Below, piece by piece: positions 1-11,257 of a DNA stretch of 64,000 bases. The translations under genes and the position numbers were made by a program. The notes under the pieces were generated by a model, which was given only the letters and a program-made list of their open reading frames with translations, made no database searches and was not told where the DNA came from. The DNA lies in the NCBI GenBank assembly GCA_947623455.1, contig OX392533.1, positions 36,314,729 through 36,378,728 of the forward strand. The letters run 5' to 3'. Origin of the DNA: Mimachlamys varia. Taxonomy: Eukaryota > Mollusca > Bivalvia > Pectinida > Pectinidae. The stretch's first letter is position 1. Every line of letters starts with the position of its first letter.

Positions 1-840
1 AACAACTTTTTCTGAATAACCAAAAGGCACAGAGATGTGATATTGGGCTTGTGGCATGCTGGGATAAAGGTGTGTCAAGTTTGTTTAAAGAAATGACCCT
101 GACATTCATTCAAGGTCACAGGGGCCAAAAGGGTTTGTTGTCAAGTTTACTCACTAGGAATAAGCTGAAACTTGCCAGAAATGATATCCTGAGATGGTCC
201 CAACAAAGTGTTGTTATTTTTCAAGCCCATCAGAAATCCAAGAAGGCCACTATCTTGAACTTGGCAATCTATACAGGCATATTATAACTTGATTTAATGA
301 CTACACGTATTTTCATAGTGATTTTACAATTGGTAGTCAGATGACCGTTAAGGCCCGTTGGGCCTCTTGTTGTTATTGAGAAGAAGATTTGACCCCTGTG
401 ACCTAGAAAGTGGGTCAAATCTTGGTGTATGCTGTAGGTCAAATTTCATTATCCTGGGGCTTTTTATGATTGGGAAGAATATGTTTGAATTGTTTTAACA
501 GATTTGATCCTGTGACCTTGAAAGTGGTTAAAGGTCATTCCTTTGAACAAAATTGGTAGCTCTTCAATGAAGTATGCTACAAGCCAAATATCAGTACCCT
601 GGACCTTTTGGTTATTGAGAAGTTGCTTAATGTTTTTTTTCAGATTTTGACCCCAGTGACTTTGAAAGTAGATCAAGGTCATTTATTTGAACAAACTTGT
701 TATTTTTATGCCCCCGCCATGATATGGGGGGCATATAGTGGTACCCATGTACTTCCCCTCGCGTAGCATCCTATGATAAGTTTGAACAAGCTTATTTAAA
801 TAACTACTGATCCTATTGTCATCAAACTTTGCATGTCTTT
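1..840. repeat. Dispersed AGGTCA-rich repeat with degenerate ~120-140 bp internal periodicity
   Basis: The block starting GATTTGACCCCTGTGACCT recurs in degenerate form near 382, 499 and 641, each time followed by a 'GAAAGTGG' and 'TCAAGGTCATTT' type segment. A 'TTGGGCCTCTTGTT' motif lies near 358, and similar motifs lie near 4650 and 5808. Near 710-735 a small palindromic CCCCC/GGGGG motif surrounds 'GCCATGATAT'. There are many TCAAGGTCA or TGACCTTGA half-sites. No open frame is credible. I see an old, decayed interspersed repeat and cannot name its class. Confidence 0.6.
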
Positions 841-2262
841 TGTTAGTGATGTGTCATCACATTATGTGGAAGACAGGTGTCTTTTGTTAGTTATGTGGCT
901 TCATATTCTGTTGAAAATAGGTGTCTTTTGTGCCTGTTATTAGGCATGTGTCTTAAATTCTGAAGACAAGTGCCTTTTGTTACTGTTGGAAGTCTTGTTA
1001 CTTTATTTTCTATTAAAGACATGTGTCTTCTGTTTCTATAAGAAGTCAAGTGTCATCATATTCTGTGGAAGACAGGTGTCTTTTGTTAGTCATGTGTCAT
1101 CGTATTCTGTGGAAGACAGGTGTCTTTTGTTAGTCATGTGTCATCACATTATGTGGAAGACAGGTGTCTTTTGTTAGTCATGTGTCATCACATTATATGG
1201 AAGACAGGTGTCTTTTGTTAGTCATGTGTCATCATATTCTGGTGTAAACACATGTCTTTTTTTAGTCATGTGACTTCATATTCTGTTGAAGACAGTGGTG
1301 TCTTTTGTTAGTCATGTGTCTTCATATTCTGTTGAAGACAAGAGTCTTTTGTTAGTTATGTGGCTTCATATTCTGTTGAAAATAGGTGTCTTTTGTTTCT
1401 GTTATTAGTCATGTGTCTTAAATTCTGAAGACAAGTGCCTTTTGTTACTGTTGGAAGTCTTGTAACTTTATTTTCTATTAAAGACATGTGTCTTCTGTTT
1501 CTATAAGAAGTCAAGTGTCATCATATTCTGTGGAAGACAGGTGTCTTTTGTTAGTCATGTGTCATCACATTATGTGGAAGACAGGTGTCTTTTGTTAGTC
1601 ATGTGTCATCATATTCTGGTGTAAACACATGTCTTTTTTTAGTCATGTGACTTCATATTCTGTTGAAGACAGGTGTCTTTTGTTAGTCATGTGTCATCAT
1701 ATTCTGTGGAAGACAGGTGTCTTTTGTTAGCCATGTGTCATCACATTATATGGAAGACAGGTGTCTTTTGTTAGTCATGTGTCATCACATTATATGGAAG
1801 ACAGGTGTCTTTTGTTAGTCATGTGTCATCATATTCTGGTGTAAACACATGTCTTTTTTTAGTCATGTGACTTCATATTCTGTTGAAGACAGTGGTGTCT
1901 TTTGTTAGTCATGTGTCTTCATACTCTGTTGAAGACAGGAGTCTTTTGTTAGTTATGTGGCTTCATATTCTGTTGAAAATAGGTGTCTTTTGTTTCTGTT
2001 ATTAGTCATGTGTCTTAAATTCTGAAGACAAGTGTCTTTTGTTACTGTTGAAAGTCTTGTAACTTTATATTCTATTAAAGACATGTGTCTTCTGTTTCTA
2101 TAAGAAGTCAAGTGTCTTAAATTCTGTTGAAGACAAGTGTCTTTTGCTACTAGAAGAAGTCACATGTCATCATACTCTGTTGAAGACAGGTGTATTTATA
2201 TTCTGTTCGAAGTCATGTGTCTTCATATTCTGTATTAACCTTTTTTGTCTGTTCATCTGTCA
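841..2262. repeat. 44-bp satellite with higher-order repeat structure
   Basis: The basic unit is about 44 bp, built around TTTTGTTAGTCATGTGTCAT and GGAAGACAGGTGTC; copies start at 1081, 1125 and 1169. A distinctive variant block ('TTACTGTTGGAAGTC' through 'TATAAGAAGTCAAGTG') recurs at about 961, 1426 and 2023. This gives higher-order periods of 465 and 597 bp that differ in the number of basic units between them. The array runs out into degenerate copies near 2260. Confidence 0.9.
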
Positions 2263-4245
2263 AAACCTGAATGTTTGGGTCGTAATTTGGGAAACATTTC
2301 ATCTTTATTTGTTTGTCTCGATCTACACATAACCACATAAAAGGCAATATATTATCTATTTTTGGCTTAAATCATTCAAGGTCACCTTGAAGGTCACGAT
2401 GGTATTTCAAAACACATTATATACCTTGAGAGGCTTTTCGGCTACACTCATAAAACTTGCATCTCAATTACCTGAATAAGTGGCAAGAGGCCTATTTATT
2501 TTTTCGGTTCAAATGTCAAAGTAATTCCACTCCATGCATGAAAATGCATTCCAAGCCACAATTTGAGAAATAGGTTACTTAGACTCCGACTCTGTTGAAA
2601 GACAAATTTGCATATATGTTTTACCCATATATTTACATTATAAGCAATTAACTCTTGGATTACTGCTAAAACTGATTTTTGGCGGCCTAAAAGTTTTTGT
2701 GATTTACAGACAGCAAAGGTTATTACTGCAAATTTTTGTCTTCGCATTTGCAATATCTGTTTAATGGTGACTATAGACTTAAATCCATGAAAAACACTAA
2801 TCTCACGAAATTGACTATCCAGAAAAATTGACCACATAAAGTTGACATTTGCAGTAATTGCAAGCAGGCATAGTTCTTTAGTTGGATTGACAGACATTGG
2901 GAAATAATGAAAACAAAAATGCATAGATTACATTTTTTTGGCTGTTCAGGACAGGATTTAATAGGTCTTTATAACCAGATCAATTTTCAGCAGATGTTCA
3001 TTACGAATTAATGATATTATACAGACAATGATTGTAAGTTTGCTAAGGCTAGCTAAGCACTGCAATAATATCTCACAGATGATTGAAAAAAAGGGTTCTT
3101 TAAGAATATGAAAAAAAAAAAAAAAATTAGTTTGATAAAAAAAAACAAGTAAAAGGAAATAAAATTCTTAATATAAATGTCAAGAAAATTAATTTTCCGA
3201 ATCAACAAGGTTCCCAATTGATGAGACCAAGAATCATGAGGTTGACTATACCATCACCCACCAAAGAATTCAACATTCTCATAATTCAATTAACAACATT
3301 TTAGGTCAGACAGTAATTTCGGCAGGCGAGGGAGTCTAATTCCGTCAGTGAGATAGCTGGCAAGCCCTTTAAGAAGCGTCTGCACTGCGAAGACCACGAT
3401 AGCTCTGGTATGCCTGGAGATGTATACAAGCTATAGCGCTGTTTTTTCTGTGTACATGTTTTTTTAACTAGAGAGTTGTATCACAAGAGGGTATTGCATG
3501 GTCTTGAGTGGGATACTAAGAATTCCCCTTGATGAATAACAGACCTTGTGGAAATATGCTGCATGTGTTAGCCATACAGGAGGGGGTAGCGGGGCGTTTT
3601 TACTCGGTCCTTCTGGATGCGATGCACATGTTTCTTTCATTCCAACTGGCGCCAGTCTGTCGCTTGAAAATCTGCACAACCGTTTTTAACTCTGACCTCC
3701 GCCAAAACAAAAAAATACAAACCAGATGAGAAGTTGGTGGCATGGCGATGCCTTAAACATTATAGCCGTGATGAGAAGCACATCTGTGGGCAGACGGAGC
3801 AGTGTGGTTGTTATCGTAGCCAGATATACAGCTCCAGCATCCACAGCCAGTGTATAGGGAATGATACAGCCCAGGGGGGACTGGGGGACACTGTGTATAT
3901 CGGGGTGTAGGACTGTGTCACATGGCTCGACAGATTTGTTTTTAGGTGGTCATGCTTTACTAGTTCACCTTGTTCATATTCAGTTACGGAAGCACAGTGG
4001 TTTTGTGATAGGACACTACTGGGCTCGTGATCCAAGGGTTGTGACTTTGAGTACCGGTCACGGCACTTGTGACATTGTATCCCCGAGCAAGATACTTCAC
4101 TCTGCTTGTTCCAGTCTACTCAGCTGTAAATGAGTATGTGGTTGGGTATAAGTGCTAGAAATTGTAGAATGCCAGCTGTGAGCGCCGAAATGGCAGCACC
4201 GGTTGTAATGCTCCCCAGGTTGTTGAGAACAATATAGGCTGGTTG
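2263..4245. other. AT-rich intergenic DNA, no supported gene
   Basis: Near 2370-2400 there is a short AGGTCA-rich repeat fragment, and near 3108-3127 a poly-A tract. A 142-codon minus-strand frame at 2496-2924 has no recognisable domain and no coding-like composition. Between 3350 and 4240 the GC content is a little higher, with overlapping short frames on both strands, but no splice-supported exon or known domain could be recognised. Confidence 0.5.
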
Positions 4246-4670
4246 CTAAGGCCCTATAACCATGGATACAAATTTGTGAACCGCTTTGAGATGACCTTAA
4301 AGGTCATGATGAAGTGGCATATAAGTACCAGTATTGTACTGCAGTGAAGGGGTCTCAAGTTTGTTCAAATTATTGACATTGACTCATATTCAAGGTCACG
4401 GGGTTTATAATAAATACTCAAGAATCTTTGATTGATGATATTGATAGTATTTGACCAGTACCATTGCTGGGATGAAGTGCTACCAAGTTGGTACAAATGA
4501 TCATCACACTCACACCTAAATTCAACGTTTCAGTGATCAAATATGTTTAAAAGTCTTTTTGCAAGATCTTTTGAATTAAACACAAACATGTTGCCTGTAG
4601 CGTTATTTTAATACACTATTAGGATAGCAGGTGAGTGATGATGTGGGCCCCTTGGGCCTCTTGCTAGTGT
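4246..4670. repeat. Fragment of the AGGTCA-rich dispersed repeat
   Basis: This stretch carries 'GACCTTAAAGGTCATGATG', 'TTCAAGGTCACGG' and a terminal 'CCCCTTGGGCCTCTTGC'. The order matches the repeat at the start of the window. Its right edge is the 'GGGCCTCTTG' motif near 4650-4665. It is non-coding. Confidence 0.55.
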
Positions 4671-6489
4671 AATCTACTTACTCCATATGCACAAGTTTTC
4701 CTCTAACCTCTTATTCTCATGGACACTGGACATATTTCAGCTGATAGTTGTAGGAAGTATTTTGGGGTGATGTGAAATAAGATGTTGGTAATGATAAAAG
4801 GCTGGCTTTTTTTCAGGGGCCCAAAAGGGGGGAAATTAGGTTAAACACTAGTAGTTAACTAGCAGTTGGGTGGTTTTGATATTTGTCATGTCGCACCCTT
4901 GAGAAACCATGCTGAGGAAGAAACTGCTGTGAAATGAAATGACCTTGACCCAGTATACAAGGCTGCAAGGGTCAAATTTAAATTCTTCAGAGTAACAAAA
5001 AGGTTGAGGAAATAGGATTGAACTTGATCCTTATTCATAGTTATGGTAATGATGTTTGACAAAGTAATCAAACAACTTCTTCAATAAAACAGAAAGGCCT
5101 GGAGTCATATGTTACTTAACTGAATCGATGACTTAATTGCGGGCATTTGGGAAAAGAAATAAACTTGAATTCAAGTTAGGGGTTACAATTGCTAAAATGC
5201 TCAAATGATTTCTACTGAAAAAGCGATACAGCTATAGTAACTATATTGACAAGAAGCTTGCACCCATAAAGTGCTGCAAATTTTTTTTTCCAGTTTGACG
5301 AGAAATTGCCTTGACTTAAAATATTCGTATATATTTCATGAGGAGGATTTGCTGAAATATTCTGACATGTTCTGTCGAATAACAAAAAGTCTTAATTTAA
5401 TGATATTTGTTGTGAAGCTTGCTGTTGGAACACTACAGATAGAAAAGAAATGTCAACAGCCTTTATTTGAAAGTCTAAGATGCTTACTCTTCTGAAACAC
5501 CTGGTCTTATTCCCTTGTACTTTTTCAAGGTTCTGTGTTTAAATCACTTGACAGCAACAAAGTTTGTGAATATTTAAGTTGATAACAGTCTGCAGTGCGT
5601 AACAAAATGTTCGAATGAGTTCCTCTTGTCTGAAAAACACAAATTAGGCTTAGCATGTTAATTACTGATCAGTAGCTTGTTTGCATTGAGTGCAAAAAAG
5701 TATGAAAATGGGAGGCTGTATTATTTGACTGTCAGCCACTTGTCAGAAAAGAAATTAACCCTATATGAAGTGACATTATTTATTTTTAGTAGTATTATGA
5801 TTACTTGCCCCTTGTGCCTCTTGTTTTATTTGGAACAATGTACTTGGTTTCGAGAAATTCGGTACGTGATGTGCACAGCTTCCTGACCATACTGCCTTGA
5901 GTAAAACATTGAGATGACTGAGTGTAAAAGTCTGGTAAATTTCTCTAATTTAGCACTGATCTCAATCCAGACTTCTTCCTGGGAAAATTGCATGATGTTT
6001 TCCAATAAAGACTGGCGAAATGTGCATTGTGTACCGCGAGGTGTTACGTGTCGCGTTTGGCAGGACGCTGATCCAGATGTCCGCACCTAGACTCGTACAT
6101 GTGGAACACATCACAAAGAGATTGCAATTGTCATTTATTCATTTAAATGTATCAAACAAATGTGGATAGCATTTAACCATATATCATGATGCTTTCGTAA
6201 ATTGCTGGAATATATTCACATCGGCTGAATTAAGATTCCAACCCACGCCTTACACCTTTGGTCCCAGTGCACAGTTTATAGGAAGTTATTACAGCCAAAG
6301 TGTGTGGGAATCGGCTGAATAAAATCAAAGTGTGGTTCATATATATATATATAGTTCTGCAAATAGGCATTTGTCAGAAGTGTACTAGCGGGTCGGATAT
6401 TGAATTTTTTTAAACATTGTTGTACCGGTATATACAATGTAATAGGCTACGATATCTATAGGCATGGCATGATAATGGATTGTCTGATG
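4671..6489. other. Intergenic DNA with repeat fragments
   Basis: Fragments of the same dispersed family appear at about 4900-5100 (TGACCTTGACCC) and 5800-5825 (a CCCCTTGTGCCTCTTG end). Near 6230-6320 short direct and inverted copies of 'ATCGGCTGAAT' and 'GATTCC/GGAATC' lie about 80 bp apart, suggesting a small decayed inverted-repeat element. AT microsatellites lie at 6340-6351. No gene is supported. Confidence 0.45.
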
Positions 6490-6595
6490 TAACTCATATA
6501 TATATATACAACCCGATGAACATGCACATATTTGAACTCTTCCAGTTCAAAAGTTGGAATAGTTCATTAGGAAATTTCAAGGGGAAATGAGTTAA
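6490..6595 (-). mobile_element. 91-bp TTAA hairpin element, copy with AT expansion
   Basis: The core TTTGAACTCTTCCAGTTC... ...GTTGGAATAGTTCATT is followed by 'GAGTTAA' at the right end. At the left end 'TAACTCAT' is separated from the core by an (AT)n tract and diverged sequence. It belongs to the family described at 31594-31684. Confidence 0.65.
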
Positions 6596-7273
6596 TATCC
6601 AGGTTTTGTATTGGGTGATTGTCAGTTAGTTTCAGATTTAACCATCGTCAGAAACCCATGGTACACTTCTCTGACGTTTGCATCCTGCGGGCCAGAATTG
6701 GTACAAACCTTCGATTCCCCAAATAGAAGTTTATTCTGAGATTTCAACCAATCAAAATAGTCGTTTCTCGTGACACTCTAGATCTGTTGGATGATTTTAC
6801 CTGGACCACGACCAGCATATTTCTGTAGACATGACGCCAATGTCAATCGTGTATAGCAGGACCTTATATTTTAATCACAATTGACACAATTATAACACAA
6901 TCGACAGGTTTTGTTGACAGGCGGTGCTACAAATGAAATGGGATACCCCAGCTTGATGTCCCGGCTGTATGTAGTCACGGATGAAACCATCAATATGATT
7001 GGCTACTATTTTAGTACGAAAACGAGACATTCTTTCCATTTGAGCCCATGGGATGCAAACTTCGTTGGTTTCCGATGATGAGAGTTAACATGTTGTTTAG
7101 TAGTGATATAAATTAGTTCACTATCCAATATATGGCGGCATCCTTGAGATTCGTTGATTTTTCAATGAAAAAACTCAACACACATCATTTCTACACTCAG
7201 AAAATTGGGAGAAAAATGCTGAAAAAGTGCTTGATTTCAGGTTTGAAATATCTGTATGAACCAATTCAGAGTC
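6596..7273. other. Intergenic DNA left of the piggyBac element
   Basis: No gene is supported. Weakly inverted segments near 6640-6690 ('TCGTCAGAAACCCATGG', 'GTTTGCATCC') and 7045-7085 ('CCCATGGGATGCAAAC', 'GGTTTCCGATGATGA') suggest a decayed inverted-repeat element of about 430 bp. Confidence 0.4.
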
Positions 7274-7277
7274 TTAA

Positions 7278-7290
7278 CCCTTGTAGTGCT
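7278..7290 (+). repeat. piggyBac left TIR (13 bp), TTAA at 7274-7277
   Basis: CCCTTGTAGTGCT pairs perfectly with the right end over 13 bp, and identity stops at the 14th base. The CCC start next to TTAA is the usual piggyBac boundary. Confidence 0.95.
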
Positions 7291-7293
7291 ACG

Positions 7294-7346
7294 ACAGCCT
7301 TTTGGCTGTTTACTGGTGTCCTGCTAAGACAGCCTTTTGGCTGTCT
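7294..7346. repeat. Subterminal palindromes of the piggyBac left end
   Basis: There are two hairpins: ACAGCC-TTTT-GGCTGT at 7294-7309, and AGACAGCC-TTTT-GGCTGTCT at 7327-7346 (8-bp stem). They are near-duplicates about 34 bp apart, directly inside the left TIR. They could be transposase-binding subterminal repeats, which is an inference. No equivalent was seen at the right end. Confidence 0.8.
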
Positions 7347-7539
7347 GGTCAAGCGCTAGGTGTTTCCCGGCGATAATAACCAAAATATCAATAAATACAT
7401 GATTCTATGACTTAAAAAGATATTCAATATGTAGCTCTATATCTATGCATTCGTTTTTCATGTTAACATTAATACAGTTATCCCTATCGTCTCTGTACCA
7501 TGCGGCAAATCCCCGTCAACAGCGCTATTTACAGAATAT

Positions 7540-7640
7540 GCGATATTTTTAGCTGCGTTACGTCACCGGAAACATGCGCATAAAAAAAACGCAATGCCGA
7601 CGAAAGTTTCCGCCAAAATGGCTAACAGGTGCTCTGAACC
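7540..7640 (+). promoter_or_regulatory. Putative transposase promoter region
   Basis: A compact cluster of motifs resembles animal housekeeping promoters: TTACGTCA (CRE-like, 7558-7565), CCGGAAAC (ETS-like, 7566-7573), CATGCGCA (half of an NRF1-like site, 7573-7580) and CCAAAATGGC (YY1-like, 7613-7622). The last contains an ATG at 7618 opening a 32-codon upstream frame that stops just before a possible splice donor (AAG|GTATTT, near 7717). The element-internal position fits a transposon-borne promoter. Motif assignments come from known consensus forms and are unproven. Confidence 0.4.
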
Positions 7641-8054
7641 TATTAGCTATGTATTCGGTCTTAGCGATGCTGTGAGAGGTTCCTTAGCATTGGCATCGTC
7701 ATCGATAGATTTATAAGGTATTTAACTATTGTTTCGACATGGAAAGTCAGTAGTACGTACAATTTATAGTAGATTTCACGACTATTTCGTAATCGTTAAT
7801 CTGGCACGCAGAGAATGATTACGTCACAATTTGATGTGCTCGCATTCGATCTTGTTTGGGTCTGGGTGATATTATGACTGTTTCTAGAAAGACGGGGTGT
7901 GATTTTACTGAATAAATGATTGAAACATAAATTTATATTATTCTATTAACTGGTGTTTGTAAGCAATATAAGTCTCGATCACATTAAAGCGTTCAAATTC
8001 TTCAAAATTATCGAGTGCCCTTTGGTGTCTGCTCTCGTCGCCAATGTAAACAAG

Positions 8055-9219
8055 ATGGCGGAGCGGCAAATCTCTGACGATTTACAGAGTGTTTTACCGG
8101 AGTTTCGCACTATATTTGAAGAAATATTTTTGGACGATGACAGTGATGAGTTCGAAGGATTTGATGATCAAGATATCGATGATGAAACAGATGTAAGACA
8201 CATTTTTGACGAGGAAAACTGGCTAGAAGGTGGAAGTCAGCCGTCTACTTTCACTTTCGTCGGTCACGCTGGCATTAATGAAAATGTTTTGCCTGCCGAA
8301 GAAAACACTCTCAGTTATCTCGACTATTTTGAATGTATTGTGCCAGATACAATATTAAGTAAAGTTGTAGAGGAAACAAACAACTATGCTACACATTACT
8401 TGCAGAATCGCACAAACTTGCCACCTTTTTCTAGGCTTAGAAACTGGACTAATACTTCGGTTCCTGAAATCAAAGCATTCCTTGGAGTTACCATAGCAAT
8501 GGGCATTGTTAGACAGCTGGATATCCAGGATTACTGGTCCACAAATGTTGTCATCAGTACTCCATTTTTCAACACAGTAATGCCTAGAGACAGATTTCTT
8601 GCTCTGATGAGCTTTCTACACTTGTCTGATAATGTCAATGCAGTTCCAAGGGGACAGCCAGGCTATTCCCCTTTACAAAAGCTGGGGGATCCCTACAAGG
8701 ACATGTTAGCAAACTTTCAGCGAGTTTATACTCCTGGTAAGAACATTGCCATTGATGAAGGGATGATTCCATGGAGGGGAAATCTGCATTTTCGTGTATA
8801 CAGTCCTGACAAACCTTGTAAATATGGTCTTAAAATGTACATGCTTTGCGACTCTGCAAATGGATATTGTTGTCGAATGGAGTTGTACACAGGCCGTGAT
8901 GGTCAGCAGCAGCCACCCAGTCAGTATGGGGCTACATATGACTTGGTTTTGCGTCTTGCGTCCCCATACATGAACAAAGGCTACCATATATATATGGACA
9001 ATTATTTCAGTAGCCCTCAACTCTTCTATGAATTATACCTGCAATCAACATCAGCATGTGGCACTGTCAGGTCAAACAGACGAGGTATTCCACAGAAGTT
9101 GAAGAATCAACACCTTACAAAGGGGGAAATATTTGTTGTCCACAACTCAGAGTCCAACCTCGTTGTTGTGAAGTATGCCGACAAAAAAAATGTCAATTTA
9201 CTTACCACTATACATGAAG
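8055..9219 (+). CDS. piggyBac transposase, exon 1 (residues 1-388)
   Basis: This exon encodes the N-terminal acidic region and most of the RNase H-like DDE core (DDE_Tnp_1_7 family) of a cut-and-paste transposase that acts on TTAA sites. I chose the ATG at 8055 because it lies in a strong context (CAAGATGG) and opens an acidic stretch (about residues 10-60, rich in D and E) typical of the family. The frame is open further upstream, but with no other ATG before the core. Visible hallmarks are 'IAIDEGMIPWRG' with D234 as the first catalytic aspartate and 'IYMDNYFSSP' with D315 as the second. The exon ends at AAG|GTAATG, and the next exon continues in frame, giving 598 aa in total; piggyBac of the cabbage looper is about 594 aa. 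If the intron is not removed, the frame stops at 9269 after 404 residues, without the third aspartate. No damage is seen. Confidence 0.93.
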
Positions 9220-9848
9220 GTAATGAATCATTCTCTGATCAAGTTTCTGACTTGTCAAATATATCCTAAAGAAATATAGATCTATGCAGTATTTGGTAAA
9301 AGAATAAATATATATATACATGTATATAAATATAGTATCAGTCATCTAAAACCAGATGGTCATTAGAACTTCATTGTATAGATTATGTATTTAAATATAT
9401 TTTGTCATGTGCATGGAGCACTGCGAGTGAAATTGGCACTAAGTAAGACAAATCTTAAACTTATTTTAAATATAAACAAATAATGTAAATGTCTGAAAAG
9501 TTGTCACTATAGTTCTGTTATAAATATTTTGCAAAGAGATAAAATCCTACAATGACAACTTCATGACATTTATTTCATAGGGACTGAAGTTTTCCCCAAA
9601 ATTAGTTAATTATCCTAGCATACCATTAAACATGGAATGAGCATACGTTCACAGCTGCTTTTCATTCTTGAACATGACTAAACATGAACAGCAATTTATT
9701 GTCAAATGTGACAATAGCAAATCTGCTAATTGATTTTATTCTATGAAATGTTATAAATCATACATCCAGCTCAGAATATCTCTGAACAGTATAACTACTG
9801 TTAAAGAAAATTCATATTAGGCTTCAATACACTTATATGTCAATCCAG
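9220..9848 (+). other. Intron of the piggyBac transposase (629 bp)
   Basis: The donor is AAG|GTAATG and the acceptor TCAATCCAG|GTGTG. Joining them restores the frame (codon 389 is split after its first base) between 'TTIHE' and 'VDTGR', which are adjacent in piggyBac proteins. The sequence is AT-rich with a TATATATACATGTATATA stretch near 9309. The first in-frame stop in the intron is the TAA at 9267-9269. Confidence 0.88.
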
Positions 9849-10480
9849 GTGTGATGGTAGACACTGGCCGACTTGACCAAGATGGTTCCCATATCATCAA
9901 ACCAGACTGCGTACTCAGTTACAACAGGTACATGGGAGCTGTAGATCGATGTGATCAAATGGTTGCTAATGGAAGCTTTGACCGTCGGACACTGAAATGG
10001 TGGAAGAAGGTTTTCTTCCATTTGATTGGCCTTGCAGTCCTGAATTCCTACATTTTTAAGAGTAGGACTCAACACCCAGTTCACCAGAGGATATTCAGGA
10101 GGGAGCTTGTCAGTCAGCTGATGGAAGTCTCTGAGCTTTCTGGTGCTGCTCCACGGGGGAGAAAGCGGACTTCGGCAGAGGTATTGCAGCGACTGACAGC
10201 CAGGCATTTCCTGTCTCACCTGCCACCAACTGACAAAAGAAGCCATGGGAAACGGCGGTGTGTTGTTTGTGGGCCTGGGGAGTTGGAACTCTTCAAGTCC
10301 TCTCACCCTAATGAACCAGTGCCTAAATGTACTGGACGCGAGACCACATTCCAGTGCAAGCAGTGTCAAGTGGCATTATGCATAGAGCCCTGTTTTGAAA
10401 TATTCCATACAAAATCAGAGTATGTTTTGGCGTATAAACGGCAGAAAACTGCGACCACCCAGTCTGGGCAGGAGGAATAG
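9849..10480 (+). CDS. piggyBac transposase, exon 2 (residues 389-598)
   Basis: This exon completes the catalytic core and adds the C-terminal domain. It contains 'YNRYMGAVDRCDQ' with D421 as the third catalytic aspartate and D424 as the conserved neighbour. A helical 'LKWWKKVFFHL' segment follows (about 436-447), then a basic 'PRGRKR' stretch (about 490-495) that could serve in nuclear import. The C-terminal cysteine-rich module starts at C526 (CVVC, then C..., CKQC, C, C, H to about residue 577) and matches the zinc-binding domain by which piggyBac proteins recognise their TIRs. The stop is TAG at 10478-10480. Translated alone, this exon would lack two of the three catalytic residues, so it must be joined to exon 1. 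The opposite-strand frame at 9833-10369 is a shadow. Confidence 0.93.
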
Positions 10481-11257
10481 TGTCAACCACATGTCCTCAA
10501 ACTACAAGTGAAAAACGTTGTACATAGTTTAGATTTATATAGCATGTTGAAAGAGATACTTTTTTACTATTACCTGATGAAAGTTCTTCCAATTTCCAAA
10601 CTGATGAAAACTCTGATCCAATTGTCAATACAATTTAAGGTAAGTGTGTTATGTAATTGGTTGTTGGTTGCCTAGCAACAGTTTGTCTTGTACCATAGCA
10701 ACATGCTTTCCATACCGTGTTTTGAATGGCAATAGCATGACGCCTTAGTACTAATGGTTCAATGCAAAAAAAATATCATATTGACAATACCAACAGACTT
10801 GAAAACACCATCAGAATGCAAATCATTCAACTGCTTGGAAAAATGAGCCTGGTCACCAAGCTGCTGTTCTCAAGCACTATATAGCAGCTTATATGAAATA
10901 ATATGGCTGATCTCAAAGTAGTTGAAATGACTGCTTTACAGCATATATATCAGTATTACTTAATTCTTGATATGTATTTCCAAATATGACTTTTTACAAT
11001 TACAATTACAATCTAAGAAATAAACACTTTTACACCAACAGTAACCCAAAACAAGAAAAATTACAAAATTTTTCATCAACTTTACCTTCAACTTTGAGGG
11101 TTTAAATATAAAAACGACAAGAGATAATGAGTGGAATTGATAAAAATTACTAAATATGATTCCTAAGGAACATTTTAAAGCATTTTGAAAAAAATAAAAA
11201 AAAATAAAAAAATTGAAACAATTCAGCAGTGGGAGATGACCAATTCTGAGACAATTC
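10481..11257 (+). other. piggyBac 3' region (3'UTR and right subterminal sequence)
   Basis: This is non-coding. It contains an RFX-type X-box, GTTGCCTAGCAAC, at 10667-10679, followed by a half-site (CATAGCAACATG) about 18 bp further on. A possible polyadenylation signal AATAAA lies near 11019. Runs of A with AAAATAAA lie near 11190-11212. Confidence 0.6.
10667..10679. promoter_or_regulatory. X-box-like palindrome (RFX consensus)
   Basis: GTTGCC-TA-GCAAC matches the RFX X-box consensus (GTNRCC, 0-3 nt, RGYAAC) perfectly. It lies inside the transposon, 3' of the transposase. Function is unknown; the match is visible and the RFX link rests on the established motif. Confidence 0.55.

Noticed and set aside
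2496..2924. 142-codon minus-strand frame
   Set aside because: No recognised domain, no splice context, and it sits in AT-rich DNA resembling decayed repeats.
7618..7716. A 32-codon upstream frame as the first coding exon of the transposase
   Set aside because: It stops before the only plausible donor and cannot join the main frame. At most it is an upstream frame or untranslated first exon.
8706..9020. Minus-strand frame inside the transposase gene
   Set aside because: It is a shadow of the piggyBac exon on the other strand.
9833..10369. 178-codon minus-strand frame
   Set aside because: It is a shadow of piggyBac exon 2.
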